Shown: positions 10,789 through 23,362 of the stretch, piece by piece
Layout of the letters: the number at the start of each line of letters is the position of its first letter
Position numbering within the stretch: position 1 is the first letter of the stretch
DNA from: Schistosoma mansoni
Lineage: Eukaryota; Platyhelminthes; Trematoda; Strigeidida; Schistosomatidae
Reading direction: 5' to 3'
Length of the DNA: 64,000 bases
Assembly: GCF_000237925.1 (NCBI RefSeq)
Contig: NC_031497.1
Coordinates: 21,806,325 to 21,870,324 of the forward strand
Position numbers and translations under genes: made by a program
Notes under the pieces: model-generated
Database searches by the model: none
What the model was told of the DNA's origin: nothing
Seen by the model: only the letters and a program-made list of their open reading frames with translations

Positions 10789-11445
10789 CGCCTAATTTTT
10801 TAACCTTGTTTAGCTTCTCTTATCCAAAATATGTATTATTGACTTCTATCGCACGTATCCTATTACATTTCCTCTAGTTTCATCTTTAAATCATAAATAA
10901 AGTTAATTATAAACTTAATAGGATTACCATTATTATTATTATTATTATTAGTAGTAGTAGTAGTATAACCCTTAATAATTCTTACCTTAAATAATACTAA
11001 CAACATTTTTCCTAACCAGTTTTAGCATTTTTTTTTTAAAGGATATTCTAACCTAATAACATTTGGTATTATCTATTAAAGTACAAAAGGTCAGGGTAAA
11101 TATTTTAGGAAATAGTTAATTTAAATACCAACGTACCATACGTCTTGTTTTAATTCTCTTCATTTTTTTGTTGGTTGGTGTTGTTGTTTTAATCTATTGA
11201 AGTTATTCATATGGAAGAAAAGTTCAATTTACATTTAAGTAGTATATAATTTATTAAAAAAATTGTTTCTTCTTTTTTTTAAACAATAAAATTGCAACAA
11301 AATTATTATTTAACCAAATATTCAGAAAAAAAAGAAATTTTTAGATTTATACCTTGTAAAAGTAATTTAGTTATAAGATTAATTATCATAGATCTGTTCA
11401 ATGACTATAATCAGAAGAGGAGTTCTGTGGAGATTATAGTAATAT
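10789..11445. other. AT-rich spacer with (ATT)n(AGT)n
   Basis: A trinucleotide run at about 10929-10963 and poly-T/poly-A tracts; no gene seen. Confidence 0.5.
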
Positions 11446-11790
11446 TATATAGTTGAAATCATGAGTCAATTGAAGCTAGACAACCATGGGAAACCTGTAG
11501 TTTAACCAGGTCTGTTGGGAGATATCAACTCAATAAAGACATTGGTGAATGGTTGAATGGATTGATTGAAGCTGGAAATTATGACCGTTGAATACCAGCT
11601 CAGTGGTCTAGTGGTTAAGCGCTCGCGCGCGAAACTGATAGGTCCTGGATTCGAATGTCGCTTGCGTGTGGGATCGTGGATGTGCACTGCTGAGGAGTCT
11701 CACAATAGGACGAATCGGTCGTCAAGCAGTGCTTCTAGGTTTTCCATGGTTGTCTAGCTTCAATTAACTAATGATTTGAACTATATACAA
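11446..11790. repeat. Family B inverted pair (short - piece, longer + copy)
   Basis: A minus-strand tail (11446-11498) runs directly into a plus-strand copy (11499-11790) lacking the first part of the leader. The plus copy has a well-kept tRNA-like segment (GGTCTAGTGGTTAAGCGCTC at about 11606, GGATTCGAATG) and a hammerhead whose GAAAC is changed to GAATC. The short frame at 11566-11757 only reads through this repeat. Confidence 0.82.
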
Positions 11791-11902
11791 TAACTATAAA
11801 ATGATCTCTCAATGAAATATATATATATAGTTTTAATTTAAATATTCAATGATTTCGAAATAATCTTTATAATTATTGAACATAAATATTTATTTATGAT
11901 AC

Positions 11903-12163
11903 TGTGGTGTAGGTTACTTATATCCACATAAGTAGTATATGATGATCGTCAGGCATAGAATGTATGTTGGCAGAAGTTCGATAAGGAAAGAACGGAAAGG
12001 ATACGTAATCGATATGAAAATGGACTGATATTTACAGAAGGAACAATCAAGATTGAAACAATTGATTGTTATTTTGCAAATTAACTATTTACTCTATGAT
12101 TATCAGATCTTAATGAGATAGTTTGTAATTTGTGCTTAAATACATTCGATTATCCCCATCCGT
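11903..12163 (+). mobile_element. Copy of the 304-bp LTR-like repeat, diverged at one end
   Basis: It starts TGTGGTGTAGG after ATAC and carries the palindrome region (TTACTTATATCCACATAAGTAG) and GTCAGGCATAGAATGTATG. Similarity to the copies at 5202 and 49723 fades near 12163. Confidence 0.6.
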
Positions 12164-12431
12164 ATTCTTATATCACTTGGGAATAATTCTTATTACAAGT
12201 ATGTTTCTTTTTTGAAGGATTGCTAAAGGTGGAAGAATAGTCAATGAATGAAGACAGCATTTATATTTAATATCCTAAATAATGTGCATTTTAGTATCTA
12301 AAATGTTTACAATATGACCACCATGAAAATGACCCGATTTCTTACCACCATGTAATTAGGTCATTCATAAGAAATATTCAGGATAGTGATTATCATGTGG
12401 TCAATAATTAATATATCAAATACAGTACTAT

Positions 12432-13037
12432 TTGAAGTGGAGGCATCATTGATAAGGAAGGAGGATCTGATGCAGATGTAAATGTGAGGATTGGCAAATC
12501 AATGGCAGCATTTCAACAACTGAAGAACATATGGAACTCAAAACAATTTTCAACTAATTTCAAAGTCACAATCTTCAATACGAACGTGAAGACAGTTAGT
12601 TCTACTGTACGAAGCTGAAATGTGGACAACTATTACATCTATCATGAAGAAGGTAGAAGTATTTATAAACAGTTGTTTACGCAAAATACTCAACATTCAG
12701 TGGCCGGATACTATCAGCAACAGCGTTTTATGGGAGAGGACAAACCAGCTTCGATCTAAAGCGGAAATTAGGAAGACGTTGTGAGTGGATAGGATATAGA
12801 TTAAGGAAATCACCAATGTGCATTACAAGACAATCTCTAACTTGTAATCCGTAAGGGAAGCGAAAAAGTGGAAGGCCAAAGAACACATTACTTCGGGAAA
12901 TAGAAGCAGATATGAAAAGAATGAATGTTAACTGGAAAGTAGTGGAAAGGATTGCTCAGGACAGGGTTGGATAGAGAATGCTGGTGAGCGACCCATGCCC
13001 CTCCACGAGGGTTAACAGGCGTAAGTAAGTAAGTAAC
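12432..13037 (+). mobile_element. RTE/SR2-like LINE, 3' fragment with (GTAA)n tail
   Basis: It is collinear with the fragment at 1945-2553 at the DNA level (GAAGAACATATGGAACTCAA, CAACATTCAGTGGCCGGATA). It ends CACGAGGGTTAACAGGCGTA plus (GTAA)n at about 13018-13034. The ORF2 reading frame is interrupted and no long frame survives. 5'-truncated. Confidence 0.85.
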
Positions 13038-13494
13038 TATTTGAAGTGAATCTATGAATAAAATGATCAGTAATAAAAATACCCTTGAGTTTACGCCTTA
13101 ACCATTAAAATAAAAAAATAAGATACCATAATATGAAAGATATGTCTCATTTGATGTGTGGTGAAATCATGATAACAGAGTTTATGACTTTCAGCTATTC
13201 ACAATCAGTAATGTAATTTATGTATAACTGAAAAGTAACTTATATGGACAAAAATGTGGTAATCTTAACAAACAATACTTGAATTAATGTACTGGTTTCT
13301 AGTGTCGACCAAATGCCATCATTCTGTAGAATATAGAAAGGTATATGACTGTTTACGCAGCTAATAATAACAAATGAACATTTAGGCTACTAATACAAAC
13401 TTATTCAGATACGTCAGCATCCTTGCTTATCTTAAAGGGTGTAAACATAGTTTAAAACATAATTCATCACTCATTGTGTAACTAGAATTACAAA
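13038..13494. other. AT-rich spacer
   Basis: No gene or repeat recognised. Confidence 0.4.
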
Positions 13495-14026
13495 TTTATA
13501 TAGTTAAGATCATGAGTCAATGGAAGCTAGACCACCATGAAAAAACTGGAATCACTGCTTGATGGCCCTCAGCAGTGAGCATCCACGACCCCTCCTTGCG
13601 GGATTCCAACCCACGACCTACCAGTCTCGCTCAAGAGCACCTAACCGATAGACAACTGAGCCGGCATCCAACGGTATTAATGTCTAACCTCAACCAATCC
13701 ACCAAATTAAGCGACCAACTTCCATAGTACTGAGGTGGATACCTGTCTCTACCTGACATGGATTAGCTCCACTGGCCACTACTTCTCACTAGAACTCCAG
13801 GAATTACCTCATGGAGACAGTCACTAGTGAGCATATGATCATTATCACAAGGGGGTTATTGTGGAGATTTTAGTAATTTTATATAGTTGAGATCATGAGT
13901 CAATTGAAGCTTGACCATCATGGAATACCTGAAAGCACTGCTTGACGGCGTTTCATCCTACTGTGGGACTCCTCAGCAGTGCGCATCCACGATCCCGCCT
14001 TGCGGGATTCGAACACAGGACCTACA
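13495..14026 (-). repeat. Family B head-to-tail dimer
   Basis: A full minus-strand unit (13495-13848) joins a second, partial one (13849-14026) at CATATGATCATTATCAcaag, i.e. leader of one unit to tail of the next. The first has a deletion removing most of the ribozyme. The second keeps CTGAGGA and GAAAC but has a shortened stem III and a G-U closing pair in stem II. Confidence 0.85.
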
Positions 14027-15049
14027 ATGTTTAACAAATTAAAGTAACAATGTTTGGTTTTTGTTTTATAAAAGTCGTAAACAGACAGTTACAAAAAATA
14101 GGATGGAGAGTTTCCAAAGAGATCACCGAGTGAAGCACTCGAATTCACTAAAACAATAGAGTGTAACTTATAGAGTATTCACTTAGTGAATACATGGTAT
14201 ATATACGATCTGATTTCGATTCTGAAAAGAATCCATAAGTAACTAATCTAGAAGAGTTTTAAAGTTAAATTAAATCAATATCCAATACTTTTTTATGTTC
14301 AACAACTTTCTCTATAAAGCCAGTTCATGATGAACCATAATGAAAGGAAATATTTTATTGCCAAATAACAACTTTATTTCAGTTTTGAACGAATAGTTTC
14401 ATGATATTAGGATACTAAGTGTTTGAACGGTATTGATAATGAAAATAATCATTGTAAACACTTTAGCAATTGAACTGAAGTAACTTAAATATTCCGCTTG
14501 TAGCCTTATCCTAGTATAAACAAGGTTAGAAAACAACTATGTACACAACAACTGTCTGACCAAGTCACATTGAATATGGATTAGTGCCTTCAAGGTGTAA
14601 AATATAAAGAAATGTAGGTATGTGTTTCCTTATTCTTATTTAAAAACTGATGATCAAATTTGGCAATAGCGTTATTCAAATATGTTTTTAAAGTAAACGT
14701 TGTGTGAATTTATCAAAGAGTCACTTTAAAACACTTTTTAAATTGAGTCTCAACCTTTACAGTATTAGTGCCTTAAATCCCAGATGAAACCACTAACAAT
14801 TTCATGTGAGTTTGAATTGGTTGTATTTAATGATTAATGGCTGTTTGCAAGAAATCTTAGGCTCTCTTCGAGTAAGAGGTTTCAGATATAGATGACTATT
14901 TATTCATCTTAGATCTATAGTGGATAAACAACTGTACACAGATTTTCGTCTATGCTTTCAAATATTTCACTGTACAACAATGAAAGATTTCAACATCATT
15001 GACGGATTCATACACTCTAAAAGTGATATCGATAAAGATTACAAAAGAA
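14027..15049. other. AT-rich spacer, 1 kb
   Basis: No gene recognised. A 64-residue frame at 14920-15114 has no protein-like features and runs into a dispersed repeat. Confidence 0.4.
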
Positions 15050-15300
15050 ATGCTTTAAGTAGTGTTGTATTCTCTGAGATGAAAAGTTTGGTTCTAAGGT
15101 TTTCATTGTTCTGAACAACATCATTAGGGCTTACTTAAAGTAGAAGTTAGCACTTGGATTACTCCACAAATATAAGATCAATCCATCATGAGGAATTTGT
15201 TTCCGACTAATCGCTTTTATGAGTTCGATCATCTTCATATGTCTTTTTCTTCTTGTAGGTTGTTTCTGTTCATTTAAACTCTGATCATTGAATTGGTTGA
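15050..15300 (+). repeat. Unnamed dispersed repeat, second copy
   Basis: Similar to 6086-6305 (TTCTCTGAGATGAAAAGTTTGG, TTTTCATTGTTCTGAACAAC), more diverged. Confidence 0.4.
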
Positions 15301-15344
15301 CCTTCACCTAACGAGTTGATAAATCCGGTCTTCATCGATGTGAC

Positions 15345-16378
15345 TGCTGGACGGTGATTAATTTAGATTCCATATTTCTAGAAATCATTTCCTGAATTCA
15401 GGATTTCGACATCTACCTAAAGAAATTGATGTCCTTTGTTGTACACACTCAATGGTCTAAATGTTAGCATATCATGCCTTTCCAGCAATGGTCTGTGTTT
15501 ACTCATCATCTACATACAAACAGCTCCACAGCTATTGAAGTCATCTAAAGTGCAAATCTAAATAAATTAGTTTGGCTTTTTGTTGCAACCAAAAAGTTAC
15601 AATTAATAGGTTACGGCGTTTATACATAAAACTATGGATTTAGTTGATAAAGATGGATTTCAACATTGAAAGCATCACATATATATGACAAAACCATGAC
15701 ACAGTAAAATGTCAGCAACTACAGTGACATCATGAAACAAATGTAAAGGCACATTAAACAATATACATCGTTTATCATGACATACTAACATGAAGAACAT
15801 GACTCAAAACCTACTGTGAAATCAGTAATCTCATTGATCACTAGGATGTTTGGTAATTTTCAAACTTGTACAATGAAATGCAGTTAGGGTAAATGTGGCG
15901 TAAGACTATATCCACGACCATATTAGCCATTAGCACTGATATGTCGATGGTTTTACAATGCTTTATCAATTTCGAAGGATATAACGGATAACAGGTGTCG
16001 GATTCTGTTATATCTACCAGGCTTTTATTTGATACTTCTTCGAACGGGAATCAATCATCAGAACTGACCATTACTTAATCATCTTTCTTAAACATAACTG
16101 AAATCATATTGACAATTCACTGGAATTTTCCATTTCATATAACACTTCGCAATGAATCTTGTACAGAATATACACATGATTATTTTGCATTTAACATTAA
16201 GCTAATTATCATTGATTTTGATAATAAATTACATTTTAATTAATTAGGTTAATTTCCATCTATCATGAATGGGAATTTGTACTTTAATTTCAAGAAACTT
16301 AAGTTCTATCAAATTTCTAGTAAGTTTCATCTGTGTTCGTTGATTTTCATAATCAATCCGAACATGAAGAGTGGAATG
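15345..16378 (+). repeat. Inverted duplication, segment C (partner 50605-51645)
   Basis: The reverse complement of 50605-51645 matches this segment almost base for base with a few indels. One is about 20 bp, next to the word CCTGAATTCAGGATTTCG. The match stops at 16378 because the partner meets an N gap there. No gene is visible inside. Confidence 0.85.
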
Positions 16379-17942
16379 AAATGTTTCCTCTATTTAGAGG
16401 TTTATGGGCTAAGTGAGAGATAATTTAGTGAAATTAATAAAATATTGGTCATGATATTTTAGGTAGTTGAAGTTCATCAGGGTAAATGGAATGTTACACA
16501 TCCACAATTCAATGTTAATCCTAAAATGCGAAAGAAAAAGGGATTAGAATTCGAGAAGAAGTGATTGTGGGACAGTATTATTTTTATTCAAGTAACACTT
16601 TATGCAATACATGTATATTTGTATATACAGAGTGAGAGAGGGTGAGTGTGTGAATTCAATCCTATTGAAACATATGTCAGAAGCTGTAGAGATATATACC
16701 AAATGACTGTGTAAAACATTTCCTTAAAATTGTAGTGGAATTAAATTTAGATCTACTACTTATCGGATTCAGGAAGGATAAGAGTTCCAAATTCGCTAAA
16801 TGTGTTACTTGGTAAAGCTACTTGAAACTAATCAGTGGCAGGCGTACACACCAATGGGAAGATCCAAACCATAACCAATATATATGGATTGAAATTATAT
16901 ATTACTTAGTTTAGACATATCTTAAATAACTCTCAATCTTCTATACCTTACAAAGGCATCAAATTTGAATACATGGTAGGTGGCTTGTAAATTTGTCATG
17001 TGAAAACTAGGTTGAAATTTCCAGTCCACTGCAGTCAATTCAATAAAGGCATCAAAAGTGTTACGGATGAAGCATTGACAAATGCACACTATCCATATCA
17101 TATTCTAGGAATAAATTCTTAATTGGAAAGATGCATCAAAGCACATAACAGATAGATATAGTTCGGAAATTTAGGCGCCTATTGAGATCTTTCGGTGATC
17201 ATACATTTTCAAAACGTCCAGTGGTTGTAAGATCACATAACTTTAACAACATTGAAAATTTTCGTTTAAATTGGTGTGATGTTTAAGATCTCTATAGGTT
17301 CATTTACTTGAAAATAATTTCATAAAACAACACTTTGAAAATATACTCTTTATTTTTTCTCGCATATGTACGTAACTGGTGTCACAGTCAGTGTTTGATG
17401 TAGTGCAACAGCCATTATAACCCATTCATACGTCATTGTTTCAATTCCGACTAAATTGATTACATTAGTTTTAGATTAACAATACTGCTTCAGTTTACAA
17501 ACGTGTGTTGCAAAGTAACCTATAAGCGTTAGTAAATTTCTGGCATATTTTACTAACCTATTTCAAATCAAAACACATCACGTGATAGTTTGTTGATCCT
17601 TTTAAATCTGAGATGTTTCTCTGGCCTCCAGATCCTACATTAATTTGCTTCATCAGTTCACGATAGTGGATAATAAAGTTGTAATAACATGAACTCGATA
17701 TTTTTCTACACATATGAATAATCTACAATTGTCCAATATTATTCACTTTCCCTTTTTCATTATGTCGGTAATCAAATACACAATGATAGAATAGTTAATG
17801 ACAAAAATCCCAGTTTAGAATTGTATTCAAACTTAAATGAAGGTAAATGTTTGCACTTGCATCTGTCAATCTAAAGGATTGTAATTGATTGGTGTTTATT
17901 AGTATCTGTACATCTTGAGTGGATTACCTTAATTTTGTCTCT
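16245..17942 (+). repeat. Diverged direct duplication (partner 23363-25462)
   Basis: From TAGGTTAATTTCCATCTATC onward this runs parallel to 23363-25462 with scattered substitutions and indels. The partner has about 390 extra bases at 24497-24888. No coding sequence is seen in either copy. Confidence 0.85.
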
Positions 17943-18660
17943 TCATGAAATCTTTATATGTTCATTTCATCAACAATTACGAAGTAGACAATTTTTAAAA
18001 ATTTTTTTAGGTGGTATTGAGACAATTGATTATAGCTTTAAAATTAGATTGATGTAACTCTCATGTCAGTTTGCACATATATGAGGAATCGTAAACTAGA
18101 ACAAACTAATTGTTCAACGAACCTTCAGCTGATATCATTTTATAATGAAAAAGAAAACGTTGATGAGACCATATGCTCACTAATTCTCCTTTTTTTTTCA
18201 TTTGCAAAATATGCAAATTATGTAATTAAGGGAAATTACCATAATTTGACTTAAGAAAATGTATTTAGTATATGATAATCAAAGTGTTATCACTAGGCAT
18301 GGTGTATTCATCATGTTTTTATTTCCATTCTGATCGATCCATATCTAATTTCGGAACTGAATCTCAATTGAATTCTTTAAATAATCTAATGCTTAAATAT
18401 ACAAATTTATTAAGAAAAGAAATATAAAGTCAACCTATGTAACTATATAGCAGAATCATATTCCTTTACCTGAACCAGATTTAATTTATTTTCTTGACGA
18501 CGCCATGTTTTTTTTCCTGATTGCTTAATAAAATCAAAAGAAAAAAAAAAGACAGTTGTTACTGGATAAAACATTTAGAAAGTTAGTTAATACATGAAAT
18601 GAATTATCTTCCATATTTTTCAATGGATGAAAAAGGGGAAGATTCATTCATGTATGTACC
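17943..18660. other. AT-rich spacer
   Basis: No gene recognised; a 63-residue frame at 18063-18254 has no protein-like character. Confidence 0.4.
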
Positions 18661-18868
18661 TATTTATCATGGATATGTACCGTTCAATAGACTAGTGAAT
18701 TCTTAAGATACAAATCAATAAGATGTTTTCATAAATTTTTTGAAACTTTACATCATAGACCATAGATGACATTTAAACAACCTTCTCTTCTAGTTTTTAT
18801 TTTTATTTTTAGGAGGGTACTTTTTAAACTACGTTTATTTTGATAAAGATTACAGATGTTATTGGTCA

Positions 18869-18926
<58 letters not shown>

Positions 18927-19247
18927 AACATTTCGTTGAAATTCAAGAGACAATTCAAGGAGAAAATTTTATTTATGACATTGTCATTTAAACAATCTAC
19001 ACAATTGTATCTGTAGTAGTTTATTAAATAAAGTAATACTGTAGTGTGATCTACTTATATCCATATAAGTAGTATATGGTGATGGTCAGACATAGAATGT
19101 ATTTTGGCAGAAGACCGATAGGGATAGAACCGGAACGAAGTGCAATTGGTATGAAATAGCATGAACAAAAGAATTAGAGAAGATGAACTGCTATTTACAG
19201 AAGGAACAGTTAAGATTGAGACAATTGATTGTTATTTTGCAATTAAC
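18661..19247 (+). repeat. Inverted duplication, segment B (partner 49818-50404)
   Basis: 587 bases, equal in length to the reverse complement of 49818-50404 and almost identical, including a (TA)n run at about 18876-18922. It ends exactly at an N gap. From 19040 it is a copy of the 304-bp LTR-like repeat (TGTAGTGTGATC after ATAC), cut by the gap. Confidence 0.88.
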
Positions 19248-19447
19248 NNNNNNNNNNNNNNNNNNNNNNNNNNNNNNNNNNNNNNNNNNNNNNNNNNNNN
19301 NNNNNNNNNNNNNNNNNNNNNNNNNNNNNNNNNNNNNNNNNNNNNNNNNNNNNNNNNNNNNNNNNNNNNNNNNNNNNNNNNNNNNNNNNNNNNNNNNNNN
19401 NNNNNNNNNNNNNNNNNNNNNNNNNNNNNNNNNNNNNNNNNNNNNNN
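19248..19447. other. Assembly gap (200 N)
   Basis: A run of exactly 200 N, apparently a fixed-size placeholder. Flanking sequence suggests a repeat collapse. Confidence 0.95.
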
Positions 19448-19875
19448 AGAAAGTTACTGGGTTCGAGTCCCAGAAAGTACATCAACTCCGAGGTGCAGGT
19501 ACATCCATCTGACGAGTCCCAAATATGACGAAACGCGTGTCAAACTGGATTCCACTGCTAGCCACTATCCATCTTTGTTTACAATGCTTGTGAAATAACG
19601 TTATATCGAGGCAATACGCACAGTATGTACATATGCAAATAAGAGACTGACCAGTTGCAGTCCTAAACATCAATAGGAAGATTTAAACAAGTAATACTAA
19701 ATGAATTACATTTGTACGTGTAGCATTCCATTCATAACATTGACGTCATTAAATTCACTTTGTATTGTTTGTTTGAATCTTCCCATTGATATTTAGGACT
19801 GCAACTGGTTAGTCTCTTATTGGTCATTTGTACATACTGTGCGTATTGCCTCGATATAGCCTTAATTCACATCAT
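19448..19875. repeat. Family A copies, + (19448-19712) then - (19752-19875)
   Basis: The plus copy starts at the gap inside the T-arm (CTGGGTTCGAGTCCCAG). Its hammerhead has an intact CTGACGA and GAAAC (about 19503-19550) but a mismatch in stem II (TGAC) and a weak stem I. Its private variants (AAATATGACG, AAAGTACATC) recur inverted at 20213-20330. The minus piece holds only the non-ribozyme part of the unit. Confidence 0.85.
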
Positions 19876-20197
19876 TAGTTGTGTAATGTTTATAATTGTC
19901 TTTTATTTCATTTCACAAATTGATTATGTGGGTAAATGATGGGACACTCATTGCTTCAATATTTTCATTTTATAGTTTTTTTTAAAAAAGAAACCGGGTT
20001 AATTTCTTTAACTGATTAAAGCAAAGTATCTTCTATGATCATATGTGATTAAGAGTATAATTATTAATCGATTCAATATGATAATCGTTTACTCAACTTT
20101 AACTTTACTTTAACTGAATTTTGTCAGATTGAATGATTATTTTTTTTCAGTACGATACTTTAATGTATTCCGATATTTTCTGTTATGTAACCATTGT

Positions 20198-20802
20198 AAG
20201 CAAAGATGGATAGTGGCTAGCAGTGGAATCCAGTTTGACACGCGTTTCGTCATATTTGGGACTCGTCAGATGGATGTACCTGCACCTCGGAGTTGATGTA
20301 CTTTCTGGGACTCGAACCCAGTAACTTTCTCTTGAAACGCCATTGCGTTATCCACTCAGCTACTGAGTCCTGATAGCTACTTGCATGTGCAATGAGGTGA
20401 AGTTTAAATTCACTTAGTATTGTTTGTTTAAATCTTCCCATTGATGTTTAGGACTGAAGCTTGTCAGTCTCTAATTAAGGCTAGGCAATACGCACAGTAT
20501 GTACAGTATGCACATATGAAAATAAGAGACTGATCAATTGCAGTCCTAAACATCAATGGGAAGATTCAAACAAACAATATCAAGTGAATTTAAACTTCAC
20601 CACATTGCATAAGCAAGTGGCTATCAGAACTCAGTAGCTGAGTAAATAAGGTGATGACGTTTGAAGCGAACAGTACTGGGTTTGAGTCACAGAGTGAACA
20701 TCAACTCTGAGATGCAGGTATATCCAGGTGACGAGTCGCAAATAAGACGAAACACGAGTCCTGCATTCTACTGCTAGCCACTATCCATCTTTGCTTAGAA
20801 TA
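20198..20802. repeat. Family A inverted pair, - (20198-20487) and + (20483-20802)
   Basis: Two nearly full units meet head-on at AAGGCTAGGCAATACGCAC. The minus hammerhead keeps CTGACGA and GAAAC. The plus one reads GTGACGA, losing the essential C3. The plus copy belongs to the inverted duplication: the same private changes are at 47613-47815. Confidence 0.88.
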
Positions 20803-21354
20803 TCATATAGTTAAAAATAAAGCAATCGATTAAAGTTTTTTGAATGTCCCAGACAGTCGAACCTTCATTAATTTACTAATTTTATTAACATATTTTAAAA
20901 CAAAATCTTAAATTCACTTTGTCATTAAATCAATATAAATACAATTGAGGGAATAGGATGTATTTTTGGCAATATCTAAGCAACAGATTAAGAAGGAATA
21001 ATCGATCTAAAGAAAAATGGAACTCGACAAGTAAAATATTTTTAAAATGGAATACAAAGTATTTTTGTTTTGACCAATATGATACATTCAACTAATTTAG
21101 AGAAACTAAGTTACATATCTTAATTATAGACTCCATTATACAGTTTGTTACAATGTTTCTACTATCCAGCAGCTAACTAATATTGATAATCGATCATATT
21201 AAGGGTAATAAATCTGTTCAAGATAATATTAAACAACAAAATATTCTACTCTCATATGATGACTTTGAAATAAAATACCTTCTTGAAGTTTGTGTTTTAA
21301 TCTGATCAATATGCTCTACATATAAGCTACATAAATGTATTGAGACAAATAAGT
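20490..21354 (+). repeat. Inverted duplication, segment A (partner 47056-47920)
   Basis: The reverse complement of 47056-47920 matches with very few differences, from the family A copy through AT-rich unique sequence to AATAAGT at 21354, where an N gap begins. Confidence 0.88.
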
Positions 21355-21554
21355 NNNNNNNNNNNNNNNNNNNNNNNNNNNNNNNNNNNNNNNNNNNNNN
21401 NNNNNNNNNNNNNNNNNNNNNNNNNNNNNNNNNNNNNNNNNNNNNNNNNNNNNNNNNNNNNNNNNNNNNNNNNNNNNNNNNNNNNNNNNNNNNNNNNNNN
21501 NNNNNNNNNNNNNNNNNNNNNNNNNNNNNNNNNNNNNNNNNNNNNNNNNNNNNN
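21355..21554. other. Assembly gap (200 N)
   Basis: Exactly 200 N. Both flanks are duplicated elsewhere in the window (47056 and 29038). Confidence 0.95.
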
Positions 21555-22013
21555 CATAGACTGAAACAACGAAAACAAGAGTTAGGATCTTCATCAATAC
21601 GAACATTTCACATTAGTGTATTTGCTCATCATTTACCTGATGGCGAACATGATTTCAATGTTTTAAAGTCCTTCAAGATAATGGATAAACCATTTACGTT
21701 GAACTTATTACGTTTTACCGAAGTAGTTGCTTTAAATAGAATACGTACCCGTAATGACGCAGTTATCAACTTTGTTTTTACCATTGTGACATCAGTTGTA
21801 TATGTCAATGACGTAACTTTTCTCCCATGAAATTAATCATATTTTTTTTACTTTCCATCTAATCTATACTTAAATAATTAATTTTATTTTCTTCTTTAAT
21901 CATAATATTCATATTTTATATCATTTCTAGTGATTCTATTATGCGTGTCATTTTCATTTTTCTTTCCTCTAGAACATTCATCATTTAAATAGACAATCAT
22001 TTAAACAAACTTG

Positions 22014-22521
22014 AAATCCCTTATAGCAGCTTACATACCATTGGATTTGTTCATATCTAATTGGGTTAAGCCCTTTTGTTAACTTATTTAACGGACAAAG
22101 TCATTAGTATAGTAACTATCTATTATACCATTGTATCATTATTATGTACGCTTGAGCAATGCATCCTGCCTACTCATTCATTCTGCTAGCCTTACTATTA
22201 TTCGCTTAATTGATTCGATGATTCATGCATTTCCATATGTATATATATGTACATCTTAATCCTGTTCATTGACTCGCTTATTTACCGTACTCGCTTGCTC
22301 GCTGACTTGATCACTGGATCAATCGATCTCTCACTTGCTTATTCGATTCACGCGTTCACTCGCTTGCTTTACGGCACTACTCTCTCATGCTTACTTAAAG
22401 TGCATGTAGTTTTGGATATCTGTGTGTAGTTCAATAATAAACGTAATCAACACTTCGTATTCGCCTTCTGATTTATACATCGTTGGAGCGTTATGGAGTA
22501 ACGTTTATCAGGACGAACAAT
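22014..22521 (+). mobile_element. LTR-like repeat, about 510 bp
   Basis: A diverged copy lies inverted at 53645-54125. The block starts TGAAATCCCTTATAGCAGC, has an AATAAA signal (AATAATAAACGTAATC), and ends GGACGAACA. Size, polyadenylation signal and dispersal suggest a solo LTR; family unassigned, no target duplication recognised. The 60-residue frame at 22247-22429 lies inside and is not a gene. Confidence 0.45.
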
Positions 22522-22818
22522 ATACAAAGTTTAAGGATAATATCGAATATCGACCACCACACCCTTCAAAATTATTACATTTTTTGTCAATTTAGATGTT
22601 AAACCTAGTTTCAATCAATTTCAATGTTGTAAACAACTGAAATGAATCTATGAGATAAATGAAATTATATTAATCTTTTGTGTTCATTATTTTTTGTTTT
22701 AGTCAAAATATAAATGAATAATCATAACATTTATATAGAATATGCAGTTTTTATTTACTATTTCCTATGTAAGCTACTTTACAACTCTCTATTTTGATGT
22801 TAATATCTAACTATTTCA

Positions 22819-23162
22819 TTATCAGAAAGGGGTTTTTTGGGGAGATTTTAGTAATTTTATGTAGTTGAAATCATTAGTCAATTGAAGCTAGAACACTATG
22901 AAAAACCTGGAAGCACTGCTTGACGGCCAACTCGTCCTATTGTGGGACTCCTCAGCAGTGCGCATCCACGACCTCGCCTCGCACGATTCGAACCCAGGAC
23001 CAGTCAGTCTCGCGAGCGAGCACTTAACCGATAGACCACTGAGCTGGCCGGTATCCAGCGGTGCTAATGTCTAACTTCAACCAATCCACGAAATTGAGCA
23101 ACCATGAATTACTAAAATCTCCACAAAAAAAGACCTTCTGATAATGACCATATGCTCACTAG
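22819..23162. repeat. Family B copy (-) followed by start of a + copy, cut by gap
   Basis: The minus unit (22819-23104) has a full tRNA-like part (TCGAACCCAGG, CACTTAACCGATAGACC) and a hammerhead in which GACGAAAC has become GACGAGTT. A plus-strand leader (CATATGCTCACTAG) then runs into the gap. The uncut version is at 30302-30995. Confidence 0.85.
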
Positions 23163-23362
23163 NNNNNNNNNNNNNNNNNNNNNNNNNNNNNNNNNNNNNN
23201 NNNNNNNNNNNNNNNNNNNNNNNNNNNNNNNNNNNNNNNNNNNNNNNNNNNNNNNNNNNNNNNNNNNNNNNNNNNNNNNNNNNNNNNNNNNNNNNNNNNN
23301 NNNNNNNNNNNNNNNNNNNNNNNNNNNNNNNNNNNNNNNNNNNNNNNNNNNNNNNNNNNNNN
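23163..23362. other. Assembly gap (200 N)
   Basis: Exactly 200 N; the sequence expected after the left flank is present at 30646 onward. Confidence 0.95.

Larger units (their letters stand above)
21555..23162 (+). repeat. Direct duplicate of 29038-30645, apparently identical
   Basis: Every stretch I compared is identical at a constant offset of 7483 bases, over 1608 bases, bounded on both sides by 200-N gaps. It contains an LTR-like repeat and a family B copy. Complete identity in a region where other repeats are diverged suggests the same locus placed twice. Confidence 0.9.

Noticed and set aside
19161-19598. Long frames made of X at the five N gaps
   Set aside because: They exist only because N was translated; there is no sequence in them.
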